Origin: Levilactobacillus zymae | GTDB lineage: Bacteria; Bacillota; Bacilli; Lactobacillales; Lactobacillaceae | Direction of reading: 5' to 3' | Assembly: GCF_032190635.1 (NCBI RefSeq) | Contig: NZ_JAVLAS010000003.1 | Span: forward strand, 1 to 42,013 | DNA: 42,013 bases | Shown here: positions 1 to 7,339 of the stretch, piece after piece | How positions within the stretch are numbered: position 1 is the first letter of the stretch | Layout of the letters: every line of letters begins with the position of its first letter | Notes under the pieces: generated by a model | Seen by the model: only the letters and a program-made list of their open reading frames with translations | The model's database searches: none | Told to the model about the DNA's origin: nothing | Translations under genes and position numbers: made by a program

Positions 1-65
1 CAAGTAACAGATCGTCTGTTTTCAAACTAATCAAAATTAGCAGTCTCCCTTCCATTATTCGAATT

Positions 66-109
66 TTAGTAACCCTTTATTTGACTAATGGGTTACTAAT
101 AGCTATAAT
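66..109 (+). promoter_or_regulatory. bioY-birA promoter with BirA-type operator
   Basis: A perfect inverted repeat, TTAGTAACCC (66-75) and GGGTTACTAA (90-99), surrounds 14 bases. This is the architecture of biotin operators bound by BirA (TTGTAAACC/GGTTTACAA in E. coli; related boxes in Firmicutes). It overlaps a near-consensus promoter: -35 TTGACT (81-86), 17-bp spacer, -10 TATAAT (104-109). The second gene downstream is a BirA that keeps its DNA-binding domain, so I infer biotin-dependent feedback repression of the pair. The match is by eye and was not tested. Confidence 0.85.
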
Positions 110-148
110 AACACTGTTTTTGAAAAATCCATACTTGGAGTGATCATA

Positions 149-706
149 TTGAAACGTAGTAACACCACAAGATTATTAACGTTATCTGCAATGATGGTAG
201 CAATCTTAATTATATTAGGCTTCTTCCCTGGTATTTCGTTGGGATTTATTCCAGTACCTATCGTTTTACAAAACATGGGAGTGATGATGAGTGGTGAGTT
301 GTTGGGACCTAGGTATGGGACCATCTCAGTATGTCTATTTTTATTATTAGCCTTCATCGGTATGCCCATACTTTCTGGTGGTAATGGTGGTATGGCTGTC
401 TTTATTGGACCAACTGGCGGCTATCTTATAGCTTGGTTATTTACGCCATTACTAATTGGTCTATTAATTAATCGTTTTCAGATTTACAATAAGTCTTGGA
501 TATTTGAACTGCTCATTTTATTATTAGCCGGAGTGATTTTTATTGATTTGGTGGGTGCTATATGGCTCTCTTACCAGTCTCACATTACGCTGATTGCCGC
601 TCTTATTTCAAACTTAGCATTTATACCAGGAGATCTTATTAAAAGTGCTTTAGCAGTTATTATTGTTCGCCGTATTAGAAAAGCAATGCATTTAAGCTTA
701 TTTTAG
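149..706 (+). CDS. bioY: BioY, biotin transporter substrate-binding (S) component
   Basis: Integral membrane protein that captures biotin, alone or with a shared ECF energizing module. About 185 residues, the family's usual length, almost entirely hydrophobic with roughly six membrane segments. It carries the BioY signature region GPTGGYLIAW about residues 91-100 and an early VPIVLQNMGV segment. Start choice: a GTG lies at 140, but GGAG (137-140) is placed to serve the TTG at 149, giving MKRSNTTRLL; I prefer 149. It lies 36 bases ahead of birA under a promoter with a BirA-type operator, which supports biotin as the substrate. No ECF ATPase genes are in the window, so these would be supplied from elsewhere. 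Confidence 0.9.
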   Translation: MKRSNTTRLLTLSAMMVAILIILGFFPGISLGFIPVPIVLQNMGVMMSGELLGPRYGTISVCLFLLLAFIGMPILSGGNGGMAVFIGPTGGYLIAWLFTPLLIGLLINRFQIYNKSWIFELLILLLAGVIFIDLVGAIWLSYQSHITLIAALISNLAFIPGDLIKSALAVIIVRRIRKAMHLSLF

Positions 707-742
707 TTATTGTTTATCGCTATTTAATTAGGAGGTGGTTTG

Positions 743-1747
743 ATGAAAAATAAATCAACCCAAGAAAAAGTGGTGTTAGAACTTTTGACTAATTTAGATA
801 CGTGGGTATCTGGTGACTATCTAGCTAAAAAGTTTCAAGTCAGTCGTGAAACCATCTGGAAGGCTATTAATAATTTAAAAAACAAACGAGATTATCCAAT
901 TGTTAGTCGTAAGAAACGTGGGTACATGCTTCATACAGCACCGTATTTAGAAGCCGACTTAATTAATATTTACAGCCATAAGCAATTAACAGATAATCTG
1001 CATGTCTTTAAAGAAGTTACATCAACCCAAGATTTAGCAAAGCAATTTTCTAGTAAGCACTGTATTACCAGGCCAACCGTTTTTGTTGCCGATAAGCAGA
1101 CTAACGGTTATGGAAGACGAGGTCGCTCTTTTTATTCACCACCGACTACAGGCCTTTATCTCAGTATTATTCTGCCTAACCAACAACAAACTGTTATTCA
1201 ACCCGGACTACTAACAACTGGGATTGCCGTGAGCATCACCCATGTGCTTGAAAAGTTTTATCCAAATAAAGAATTTCAGTTTAAATGGGTAAATGACATC
1301 TATCTAAATTATCATAAGGTGGGCGGAATTATTACGGAGTCCATTTTTGATCTTGAACTGGGGGCGGCCTCAGCTTTCATTGTTGGTGTGGGAATAAATT
1401 TAACAACTGTCAAGTTTCCAAAAGAGTTGGCAATCAAAGCCCAAGCTATCGATAATGACAATTCAGTTAACCGCAATCAATTAATTGCCGAAATAATCCA
1501 AGCAATTATAAACGGATTTTTAGACTATACGAACCCCCAACTATTGGCGGAGTACCGGAAAAAATCGATTGTTTTAGGAAAAGTGGTTTCTTTAAATACT
1601 GGGTCAGAAGTTATTCAGGGAGTTGCTCAGAAGATTGAAGATAATGGTGGTATAACCATTAAAAGGATAGATGGAACATTTCAAACCTTTACAAGCGGTG
1701 AAGTAATCAAAACTGGTTTTAAGTATAAAGGAGATCATATTGGATAG
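743..1747 (+). CDS. birA: BirA, biotin-[acetyl-CoA carboxylase] ligase and biotin repressor
   Basis: Activates biotin to biotinyl-AMP and transfers it to the acceptor lysine of AccB; the same protein binds the biotin operator. Domains in order: an N-terminal winged helix (about 20-50, with VSRETIWKAI as recognition helix), a catalytic core with the adenylate-binding GYGRRGRS loop (about 122-129), KWVND and KVGGIITE (about 181-199), and a C-terminal SH3-like domain. Length of 334 residues is normal for the bifunctional type. Start: ATG at 743, served by AGGAGGTGG (730-738); an in-frame TTG at 740 is less well placed. Its likely substrate, AccB, is encoded about 10 kb downstream in the same window. 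The HTH domain and the upstream operator together indicate autoregulation. Confidence 0.95.
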   Translation: MKNKSTQEKVVLELLTNLDTWVSGDYLAKKFQVSRETIWKAINNLKNKRDYPIVSRKKRGYMLHTAPYLEADLINIYSHKQLTDNLHVFKEVTSTQDLAKQFSSKHCITRPTVFVADKQTNGYGRRGRSFYSPPTTGLYLSIILPNQQQTVIQPGLLTTGIAVSITHVLEKFYPNKEFQFKWVNDIYLNYHKVGGIITESIFDLELGAASAFIVGVGINLTTVKFPKELAIKAQAIDNDNSVNRNQLIAEIIQAIINGFLDYTNPQLLAEYRKKSIVLGKVVSLNTGSEVIQGVAQKIEDNGGITIKRIDGTFQTFTSGEVIKTGFKYKGDHIG

Positions 1748-1865
1748 CTTAATTTATGGATTATGTGTTGATAATACGGGACGTTATGAGCACTACCACA
1801 ATGATTTTGATATTGCCGCTTTAAACTGTAGCTACTATCGAAAGTGTTTTTCCTACTCTAAATAA
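1740..1865 (+). pseudogene. Remnant of a CHY zinc-finger protein
   Basis: A 41-codon reading frame starts with TTG overlapping the birA stop region, behind AAGGAG (1728-1733). It encodes LIYGLCVDNTGRYEHYH followed by DFDIAALNC, which resembles the start of CHY zinc-finger proteins (YG..VD..TRC.HYH...D.IA.K). The first conserved Cys reads Tyr (GRYEHYH) and the frame stops after YYRKCFSYSK, where the family's Cys-rich core would follow. I read it as the decayed, 3'-truncated relic of a gene once coupled to birA. A short functional peptide cannot be excluded, but loss of zinc ligands argues against it. Family assignment is from memory of the motif. Confidence 0.6.
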
Positions 1866-1880
1866 GTTAATACTAGGGAA

Positions 1881-1942
1881 GGGCACCTGATTTAAAAAAT
1901 GGAGTTTACTACAACTCATTTTTTAAACAGGTGCCCTTTTTT
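1881..1942 (+). terminator. Rho-independent terminator of the bioY-birA unit
   Basis: Arms GGGCACCTG (1881-1889) and CAGGTGCCC (1928-1936) are perfect complements. The inner part also pairs (AAAAAATG.AGTT with AACTCATTTTTT), and six T residues follow. cfa converges from the other side. Confidence 0.85.
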
Positions 1943-1974
1943 GAACATTATTTGAATAATTTTCCTAGTAATAG

Positions 1975-3147
1975 TTAATTATAAATGTAATTGCGTTTCA
2001 TCGGCAATCCTGTACCACTAGGTGCATTCACTAATAAGTACTGAATAACATCTATATTGCCTGATTCGAAGGAAGCGGCACAAGCTTGTAAGTATAGACT
2101 CCACATTCGATCAAAACGTTCACCATATTTTTCGATGACTTGATTCCGAACCTTCTGATAGTTTTGGTACCAGATTTCCAATGTTTTTTGGTAATGGCGT
2201 CGTAAGGGTTCAATATCTGAAAATTGCAATTGGGCATCCATAATGTGCTTAATATTTTCAGCAACATTGGGAATGTATCCTCCTGGAAAGATGTATTGAT
2301 TAATAAATGGATCCACACCAGCACCTTCATGTTGTCCAGTAATGCCGTGAATCAATGCTTGTCCTCCTGGGGCCAAAAATTCTTGAACCTTTTTAAAATA
2401 TAGTCCTAAGTTTTCTTTACCAACATGTTCAAACATGCCCACAGATGTTACGTAATCGTATTGACCAGATACTTCACGATAGTCTTCCAATATTACGTGG
2501 ACCTGATTTTCTAAGTGTCGTTCCTTTATTTGTGATTGTGTATAGTTATATTGTTCTTGGCTCAAGGTAATACCTGTTGCATCTAGTCCAAACTCTTCAG
2601 CAGCCATGAATAATAAAGTTCCCCATCCACTACCAATATCCAATAGTTTACGACCAGGATTAGTGGCTAGCTTACGTAAGATATACCGGACCTTGTTCAA
2701 TTGTGCTTGTTTCAAAGTGTCGGATTCTTTCTCAAAATAAGCACAAGAATAGGTCATTGTGTCATCTAACCATAGCTTATAAAAATCGTTACCTATGTCA
2801 TAATGTTTTTGAATATCTTTTTCACTATTTTTTTCAGAATGCGATATTTTGGGTAAGTGTTTTAAGAATGAATTATGAGTTAAAAAACTGTCTTTTTTCC
2901 GGTAAGCCGATGCGATTAATGTTTGTATACTTCCATCAATCTCTATGTCACCATTCATATAAGCCTCACCTAGAACCAAGGTAGGCTGACTGGTTAGCGA
3001 TTTAATTGGAATTTCGTGTTTAAATTGTACCTTAATTTCAGGAACTCCAGCGCCATATTTTTCTTTTTTCCCATTCCAATAAGTTACTTCAATCGTTATG
3101 TCGAATGCTTTACTGAATAATTCCTTGTAAACCACTTTGTCTAGCAC
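1975..3147 (-). CDS. cfa: Cyclopropane-fatty-acyl-phospholipid synthase
   Basis: SAM-dependent enzyme that methylenates unsaturated acyl chains of membrane phospholipids. The 390 residues match the family length. The SAM-binding glycine motif LLDIGSGWGT lies near residue 169, preceded by the family segment IQKHYDIGNDFYKLWLD and MTYSCAYF, and followed by SVGMFEHVG and FPGGYIP, all typical of Cfa. Start: GTG at 3147 behind GGAGGG with six bases spacing; no better ATG is upstream. The gene converges on birA and is unrelated to it in expression. It modifies membrane lipids that the FAS II operon further along the window supplies. Its promoter region is cut by an IS30 element (see 3173-3201). Confidence 0.95.
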   Translation of the reverse strand: MLDKVVYKELFSKAFDITIEVTYWNGKKEKYGAGVPEIKVQFKHEIPIKSLTSQPTLVLGEAYMNGDIEIDGSIQTLIASAYRKKDSFLTHNSFLKHLPKISHSEKNSEKDIQKHYDIGNDFYKLWLDDTMTYSCAYFEKESDTLKQAQLNKVRYILRKLATNPGRKLLDIGSGWGTLLFMAAEEFGLDATGITLSQEQYNYTQSQIKERHLENQVHVILEDYREVSGQYDYVTSVGMFEHVGKENLGLYFKKVQEFLAPGGQALIHGITGQHEGAGVDPFINQYIFPGGYIPNVAENIKHIMDAQLQFSDIEPLRRHYQKTLEIWYQNYQKVRNQVIEKYGERFDRMWSLYLQACAASFESGNIDVIQYLLVNAPSGTGLPMKRNYIYN

Positions 3148-3172
3148 AAATATCCCTCCATTAAAAAAATAA

Positions 3173-3201
3173 ATTATATAACTAAAATATCATATGGTAG
3201 A
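3173..3201 (-). promoter_or_regulatory. cfa promoter truncated by IS30-A at the -35 position
   Basis: On the minus strand TATAAT (3173-3178) precedes cfa. Exactly 17 bases upstream, where the -35 hexamer belongs, the sequence is already the IS30 tip (TCTACC, 3196-3201 read in reverse). The -10 is native and the -35 has been replaced by a poor substitute. Confidence 0.65.
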
Positions 3202-4238
3202 TTGCAAATTTAATCCGAATTTTTGGACAAATTTGTCAGCATAACCCGATACGGTGTTTGCCAGTCGAGTATTTTAAGCGGTCGCTGGTTAATTTAGAGT
3301 AACGTCGTCGTTAAATCTTGAGCACTAATGTGCTCAAAACGAGTCCCTTTAGGATAAAAATAACGTAAATTCCGATTAAAGCGTTCATTACTACCACGTT
3401 CAGCTGGAGTATAAGCATGGCAGTAATAGGTCTTAATACCATATTGTGATTCAAGTGATACTAGCCCACTAAACTCAGTGCCACGGTCCACAGTAAAGCT
3501 GTGCACCGGACCATTAAAAGTGGTTAGGAACTTAGTTAGTGCTTCATTAACAGTCGCTGTCGTCCGATCTTTTAACCGGTATGCCCAAAGGAACCGTGAT
3601 TTGCGATCGATTAAAGTTAATAAAACTGCCTTACTATGCCCACGAGGACCAACGACTGTATCTAGTTCAAAATCGCCGATGCGATTACGTTGATTAATCA
3701 TCATGGGACGCTGTTCAATTGATCGCCCCAAAGATTGATTATATTTGGATCGTTGGTCAACGTTACGCCGTTGGCGTACGCCATGTTCAGGTAGATCATT
3801 CAAGGAGAAACCAATCCTCCCCTGATTTAGCCAATTATAAATAGATTTAGTAGCTAGTTTAAATTCGTGAGCAATCATTCCTGGTGACCAGCTTAGACAT
3901 AAATGGTTGAGAATTTTTTGCTTTAACTCATCGCTCAGCTTAGTTTTCCGACCACATCGTGATCGCTTGTATTCGGCATCTGTTTGTGCTAATTCAGCCT
4001 GATAAGTTTTACATCGAGATAATTCATAAGAAATTGTTGACGGTGATCGGTTCAGCCGAACGCCCATTTGGATATTGGACAGCCCTAGTTCACAGAAGGT
4101 TTCGATTTTAATTCGTTCGGAATAGGTTATACTAGACAAAAGATCAGCTTCTAAAAGATGGGTTTGTGGTAAACACCATTTTAAAGGAAGCTGATCTTTT
4201 TTGTCCGAACAGCGTTCGGATTAATTTTACAATCTACC
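3196..4238 (-). mobile_element. IS30-family element A (1043 bp), defective
   Basis: One of three near-identical 1043-bp copies in the window (others at 17835-18877 and 28493-29535). The ends are GGTAGATTGCAAATTTAATC and, inverted, GGTAGATTGTAAAATTAATC. Flanks (ATAT left, TAAT right) show no target duplication, unlike the copy at 17835. This suggests a later deletion or recombination at one end. Confidence 0.9.
3210..4139 (-). pseudogene. IS30-family transposase (copy A) with premature stop
   Basis: Would be a 309-residue DDE transposase like the intact copies at 17934 and 28507. A single C-to-T change turns the Gln codon after TTTLL into TAA at about 3294, removing the last 28 residues. The N-terminal HTH (SNIQMGVRLNRSPSTISYEL) and catalytic motifs DFELDTVVG, FTVDRGTEF and ERGSNERFNR are present. 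It also differs from the intact copies by several substitutions (KTYQ for QPYQ, CLSWS for RLSWS, IGFSL for IDFSL). TTG start. The missing C-terminal segment (INQRPLKIL...) follows the catalytic Glu and is conserved in the family, so activity is doubtful. Confidence 0.85.
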
Positions 4239-4575
4239 TAATAAGCACAACAAAACTTAAAAACATAAGAGCAAGCAGGTGGATCAAGGCGTGCAACGTT
4301 AACCAGTTGTTATGCTATACTGTGAGTGCCCATATGAACAAGGATTCCTATGTCGAGCTATATGACGATATTAAACAACCGCTAGCTTGCGGAGCTAAAG
4401 CGGCTATTTTTTATTAGCATGTAGGCACCATTATTTATGAAGACCACTTTTAAATTAAAAGCAGCTCATATTATGTATTATCTGGTGCTCAAATAACTCT
4501 TGAATTAGGAATCAAACTCATGTAAAACTGGCATTCACTAATTTATAAATGCTGTTATGACGGGGATCGTTTAGT
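4239..4575. other. Intergenic: candidate small transcript and presumed CRISPR leader
   Basis: No convincing protein gene. An extended -10 (TG-C-TATACT, 4313-4321) is followed about 60 bases later by a terminator hairpin (CCGCTAGCT 4379-4387 with AGCTA.AGCGG 4393-4403, then six T), which would give a transcript of about 85 nt. It contains a 27-codon ORF (ATG 4334, MNKDSYVELYDDIKQPLACG...) that runs through the terminator, so an RNA is as likely as a peptide. From about 4420 to 4575 the DNA is AT-rich and lies on the side where a type I-E leader belongs. Confidence 0.4.
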
Positions 4576-4969
4576 GTATTCCCCACGTATGTGGGGGTGA
4601 TCCCTAGGTAAGGGCGTATATAGCGATTTAAGGGTAGTATTCCCCACGTATGTGGGGGTGATCCTAATTGTTGTAACTTTTCGCTTGCTGTCATTTTGTA
4701 TTCCCCACGTATGTGGGGGTGATCCCGCGTTATCTAATGCCCTTAAATCGCTATATACGTATTCCCCACGTATGTGGGGGTGATCCCAATTAATTTCCCC
4801 AATCTGGATCATAATTAAAGTATTCCCCACGTATGTGGGGGTGATCCCTTACTGGGACTCATGCTCAGCTGGTAGCTTTAGTATTCCCCACGTATGTGGG
4901 GGTGATCCTAACAAGTTACGGGCGATTAGTCATGAAGCTGGGTATTCCCCACGTATGTGGGGGTGATCC
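4576..4969 (+). CRISPR. Type I-E CRISPR array, 7 repeats and 6 spacers
   Basis: Seven identical 28-bp repeats (GTATTCCCCACG...GGGGGTGATCC) start at 4576, 4637, 4698, 4759, 4820, 4881 and 4942, exactly 61 apart, so all six spacers are 33 bp. Repeat sequence and 28/33 geometry are those of type I-E arrays of lactobacilli; by analogy with E. coli the leader is on the 4576 side. No cas gene is in the window. The far side ends abruptly in a truncated IS4 gene at 4970. Spacers 1 and 3 share 19 bases in opposite orientation. In reverse complement, spacer 2 reads KMTASEKLQQL, as expected of coding targets. Confidence 0.98.
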
Positions 4970-6068
4970 TTGCTAAATGGCCACAAAGCCCGTCATAATT
5001 TTGAACTTGTGATTTGTCGAGCCGCAAGTATTGCTTGGCAACTTTAAAGTAATTCTCAATTTGCCATCTTCGGGCGTATAGTTGAATGATCTCTTGTGGC
5101 TGAAGGCCTAACTGAGTCGTTGCCAGTACTAGGTAGTCATCTTGACGGGCCCGATTAGCCACAAATACCAAGCGAAGCTTGAATTTTTGGTTCCCGACGT
5201 GCGCTTCGACAAAGCAGCTGTATTGATAAGCTTGCTTGGGTTGATATTTTGAGGCCTGCAGTCGCTTGTATAATGCTTTAACTGAATATTGCCGTCCGCG
5301 ATATTGATAGTAAATTTTGCTGGACCGTTTAAGCATGCCCACGCCGTTTAATCCCAACTTGGTTAATTCATAGAACATTTTTGGTGAGCTATACCAGCTA
5401 TCAAATAACACATAGTCAGCTAGAACGCCATTTGCGAGGGCTTGCTTGACAAGTTGCAATGAAACGAGGTTCATTTTTTGCTGTGCTTGGCGACGTCTCC
5501 GGCCAGCAATTGTTCGTTGATCGGTTGTTTTAGCTGATTTTCCAAGGACGTTTTGTGGCTTCTTGGAAGACATTAATGCAAAGTTGATCGGTAAGAATGT
5601 ATTGGCGTCACTCCAACCCAAAGTTAAAGCCCGGTATCCCTTAATATATAACTGTTTGTCATGGTCAAAGACTCGCGCTAGTAATTCGGTTTGGGTGGCG
5701 TACTCACGGGAAAAGAGTGTATCGTCAATGATCAATGCTAACCGCCGCCGGCGGTCAATAAACGGTCGTAAATGCTTGATTAAATGACTCCCAACTTGAC
5801 AAATCAAGCGTTGCCAATTGATCCGGCCATCGTTCAAATTATTTCTGACGGTGCGACTGGTAAAGTTAGGTGTTTCATGGGCTCGATAAAGCGAGCGTCC
5901 CAGGAACTTTGTCGTGAGCAGCCATTCAATGACCTTCATCAAGCTGATTTCTGAATGCCGGCGATAATTCACCAACTTGGTGAGTTTAGATAGACCAATG
6001 AGGGAAGTAAATTGATGAACAATATTGTGAAGCTCGTTTTCTGTATTTTTTTGTCTTATAATATTCAT
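4970..6068 (-). pseudogene. IS4-family transposase, 3' end lost at the CRISPR array
   Basis: DDE transposase of the IS4 family. Visible: first Asp in LALIIDDTLF, second in VLFDSWYSSP, and the diagnostic YREK box YARRWQIENYFKVAK with exact Y-2-R-3-E-6-K spacing. The start I choose is ATG 6068, behind GGAG; a longer frame to 6164 lacks a good ribosome site. The protein should continue beyond YDGLCGHLA, but the reading frame runs straight into the terminal CRISPR repeat and stops at 4926 with a repeat-derived tail (ITPTYVGNTQLHD). Roughly the last 40 residues and the element's end are missing. A short palindrome, CACGCC-TTT-GGCGTG (6164-6178), lies upstream, near the expected other end; I could not place the terminal repeat. 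Confidence 0.85.
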
Positions 6069-6233
6069 GACGTAAGTCTCCTTTGTATCTTGGTTTTGGT
6101 CGACTAAAGTATACAACGCAGGAGAGCTTGCGTTTATTTTTTTGCCAAAAAAGCCAATAACCACACGCCTTTGGCGTGATTATTAGCTTTCAAGTTTCAG
6201 TTCTTAGTTTTATCGGTTATTACGCCATTAACC

Positions 6234-6350
6234 AAAATAGTTTGAATTTCAAACTATTTTAGGTTATGATGTGAGATGTTCAAAATTTGGACATGGATGA
6301 AGTGAAATCAACCAAATTTTTTTGACAATTTAGTTCGAAAGTCGAATTAA
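6234..6350 (+). promoter_or_regulatory. FAS II operon promoter with FabT operators
   Basis: A 27-bp palindrome (6234-6260; arms AAAATAGTTTGAA and TTCAAACTATTTT around one base) matches the FabT box of lactic acid bacteria (core TTTGAATTTCAAA). It covers the -35 of a promoter: TTGAAT (6242-6247), 17 bases, TATGAT (6265-6270). A second, imperfect box, TTAGTTCGA-AAG-TCGAATTAA (6330-6350 including two flanking bases), follows a TTGACA (6322-6327). The repressor gene fabT is second in the operon, so autoregulation by acyl-ACP-bound FabT is expected from the family. Confidence 0.85.
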
Positions 6351-6396
6351 TCTGGCGTGATACTTGATCAGTTTTGCAACCGAAAGGAAGAAAGCA

Positions 6397-6843
6397 ATGA
6401 GTGTATTAGATGCAGCTAAAATTATGGATCTAATTCCCAATCGATATCCAATTTTGTTTATGGATAAAGTCGATGAATTAAATCCGGGTGAATCGATCGT
6501 TTGTACCAAAAACGTCACAATTAACGAGGAATTTTTCCAAGGCCATTTTCCTGGAAATCCAGTTATGCCCGGCGTATTAATTATCGAGTCGCTTGCTCAA
6601 GCAGCTTCGATTTTAATTCTCAAGACGGAAAAATATCGTGGCAAGACAGCTTACCTTGGTGCCATTGATAATGCCAAATTCAGAAAAGTTGTTCGTCCGG
6701 GTGATGTTTTGAAGCTACATGTTGAAATGGAAAAACAGCGTGACAACATGGGTAAAGTTAAATGCGCTGCCAAAGTTGAAGACAAAGTGGCTTGTTCCGC
6801 CGACTTAACGTTCATTGTTCCAAATCCAGATAAAAAGATTTAG
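6397..6843 (+). CDS. fabZ: FabZ, 3-hydroxyacyl-ACP dehydratase (first copy)
   Basis: Dehydrates 3-hydroxyacyl-ACP to trans-2-enoyl-ACP in the FAS II cycle. The 148-residue hot-dog-fold protein has the complete active site: His50 in QGHFPGNPVMPG and Glu64 in IIESLAQAA, with the usual N-terminal IPNRYPILFMDKV. Start: ATG 6397 behind AAGGAAG; an in-frame ATA/TTG-type extension to 6364 lacks a ribosome site. First gene of the FAS operon, directly behind the FabT-controlled promoter and 28 bases before fabT. It keeps the catalytic residues that the second FabZ homologue at 13218 has lost, so it is probably the working dehydratase. Confidence 0.95.
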   Translation: MSVLDAAKIMDLIPNRYPILFMDKVDELNPGESIVCTKNVTINEEFFQGHFPGNPVMPGVLIIESLAQAASILILKTEKYRGKTAYLGAIDNAKFRKVVRPGDVLKLHVEMEKQRDNMGKVKCAAKVEDKVACSADLTFIVPNPDKKI

Positions 6844-6871
6844 ACCGAGAGTGAATGAGGAGATTTAATGA

Positions 6872-7339
6872 ATGAATTCGACGAGTGATGAAATTAAAGA
6901 TGATTACAATTTCATAAGTGAGGCTTTGATAGATATTTATGATCAGATAATGCGAATTGAAGAGAGTGAAATTCGAAAGAGTCGATTTAAGGGCATCACT
7001 GCAAAAGAATTGCATCTTATTCATACAATTGGCCTTCATGATCGGAAAACAACTTCAGAAGTATCACGTGTTTTGAAGTTAAGTAAAGGGACGTTAACTG
7101 CCAATCTTAATAACCTTGAGAAAAAAGGCTACATCATTCGAATGATTAACCAACAGGACCGTCGGATTATCAACCTTGGGCTGACGAGTAAGGGCAGATT
7201 GCTTTATCGTGCCCACTATGCGTTCCATCGCCAGTTGGTTGAAAGTTGCTTAAAGGGATTTGACGGATCCGATATTCGAAAGATGCGGCAGGCATTGGTT
7301 AACGTTGAGAAATTTATTGACGAGGTTTCATCAAAATGA
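6872..7339 (+). CDS. fabT: FabT, MarR-family repressor of fatty acid synthesis
   Basis: Winged-helix regulator, 155 residues, normal for MarR proteins. Recognition region TTSEVSRVLKLSKGTLTANLNNLEKKG is followed by the wing IIRMINQQDRRIINLGLTSKG, both typical (positions about 55-108; split here as two motifs). In Firmicutes FabT represses FAS II genes when loaded with acyl-ACP. Here it sits between fabZ and fabH and ends in an ATGA overlap with the fabH start. Its predicted operator is the palindrome at 6234-6260. Start ATG 6872 behind GAGGAG; an ATG at 6868 is in another frame that stops after six codons. Confidence 0.93.
   Translation: MNSTSDEIKDDYNFISEALIDIYDQIMRIEESEIRKSRFKGITAKELHLIHTIGLHDRKTTSEVSRVLKLSKGTLTANLNNLEKKGYIIRMINQQDRRIINLGLTSKGRLLYRAHYAFHRQLVESCLKGFDGSDIRKMRQALVNVEKFIDEVSSK

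Noticed and set aside
3191..4243. Target duplication around IS30-A, or around IS30-C at 28489-29539
   Set aside because: Four-base flanks differ on both sides of each element, while copies B, D and E have exact 4-bp duplications.
4311..4418. Fst-like type I toxin-antitoxin locus
   Set aside because: Promoter and terminator spacing is suggestive, but no short hydrophobic toxin with a charged tail was found on either strand.
4555..4830. Minus-strand 91-codon ORF with repeated HPHIRGEY/PTYVGNT motifs
   Set aside because: It is translation of the CRISPR repeats, not a repeat protein.
4970..6180. Complete IS4 element inserted in the CRISPR array
   Set aside because: Its 3' end and terminal repeat are missing at the array junction and no repeat lies on the far side.
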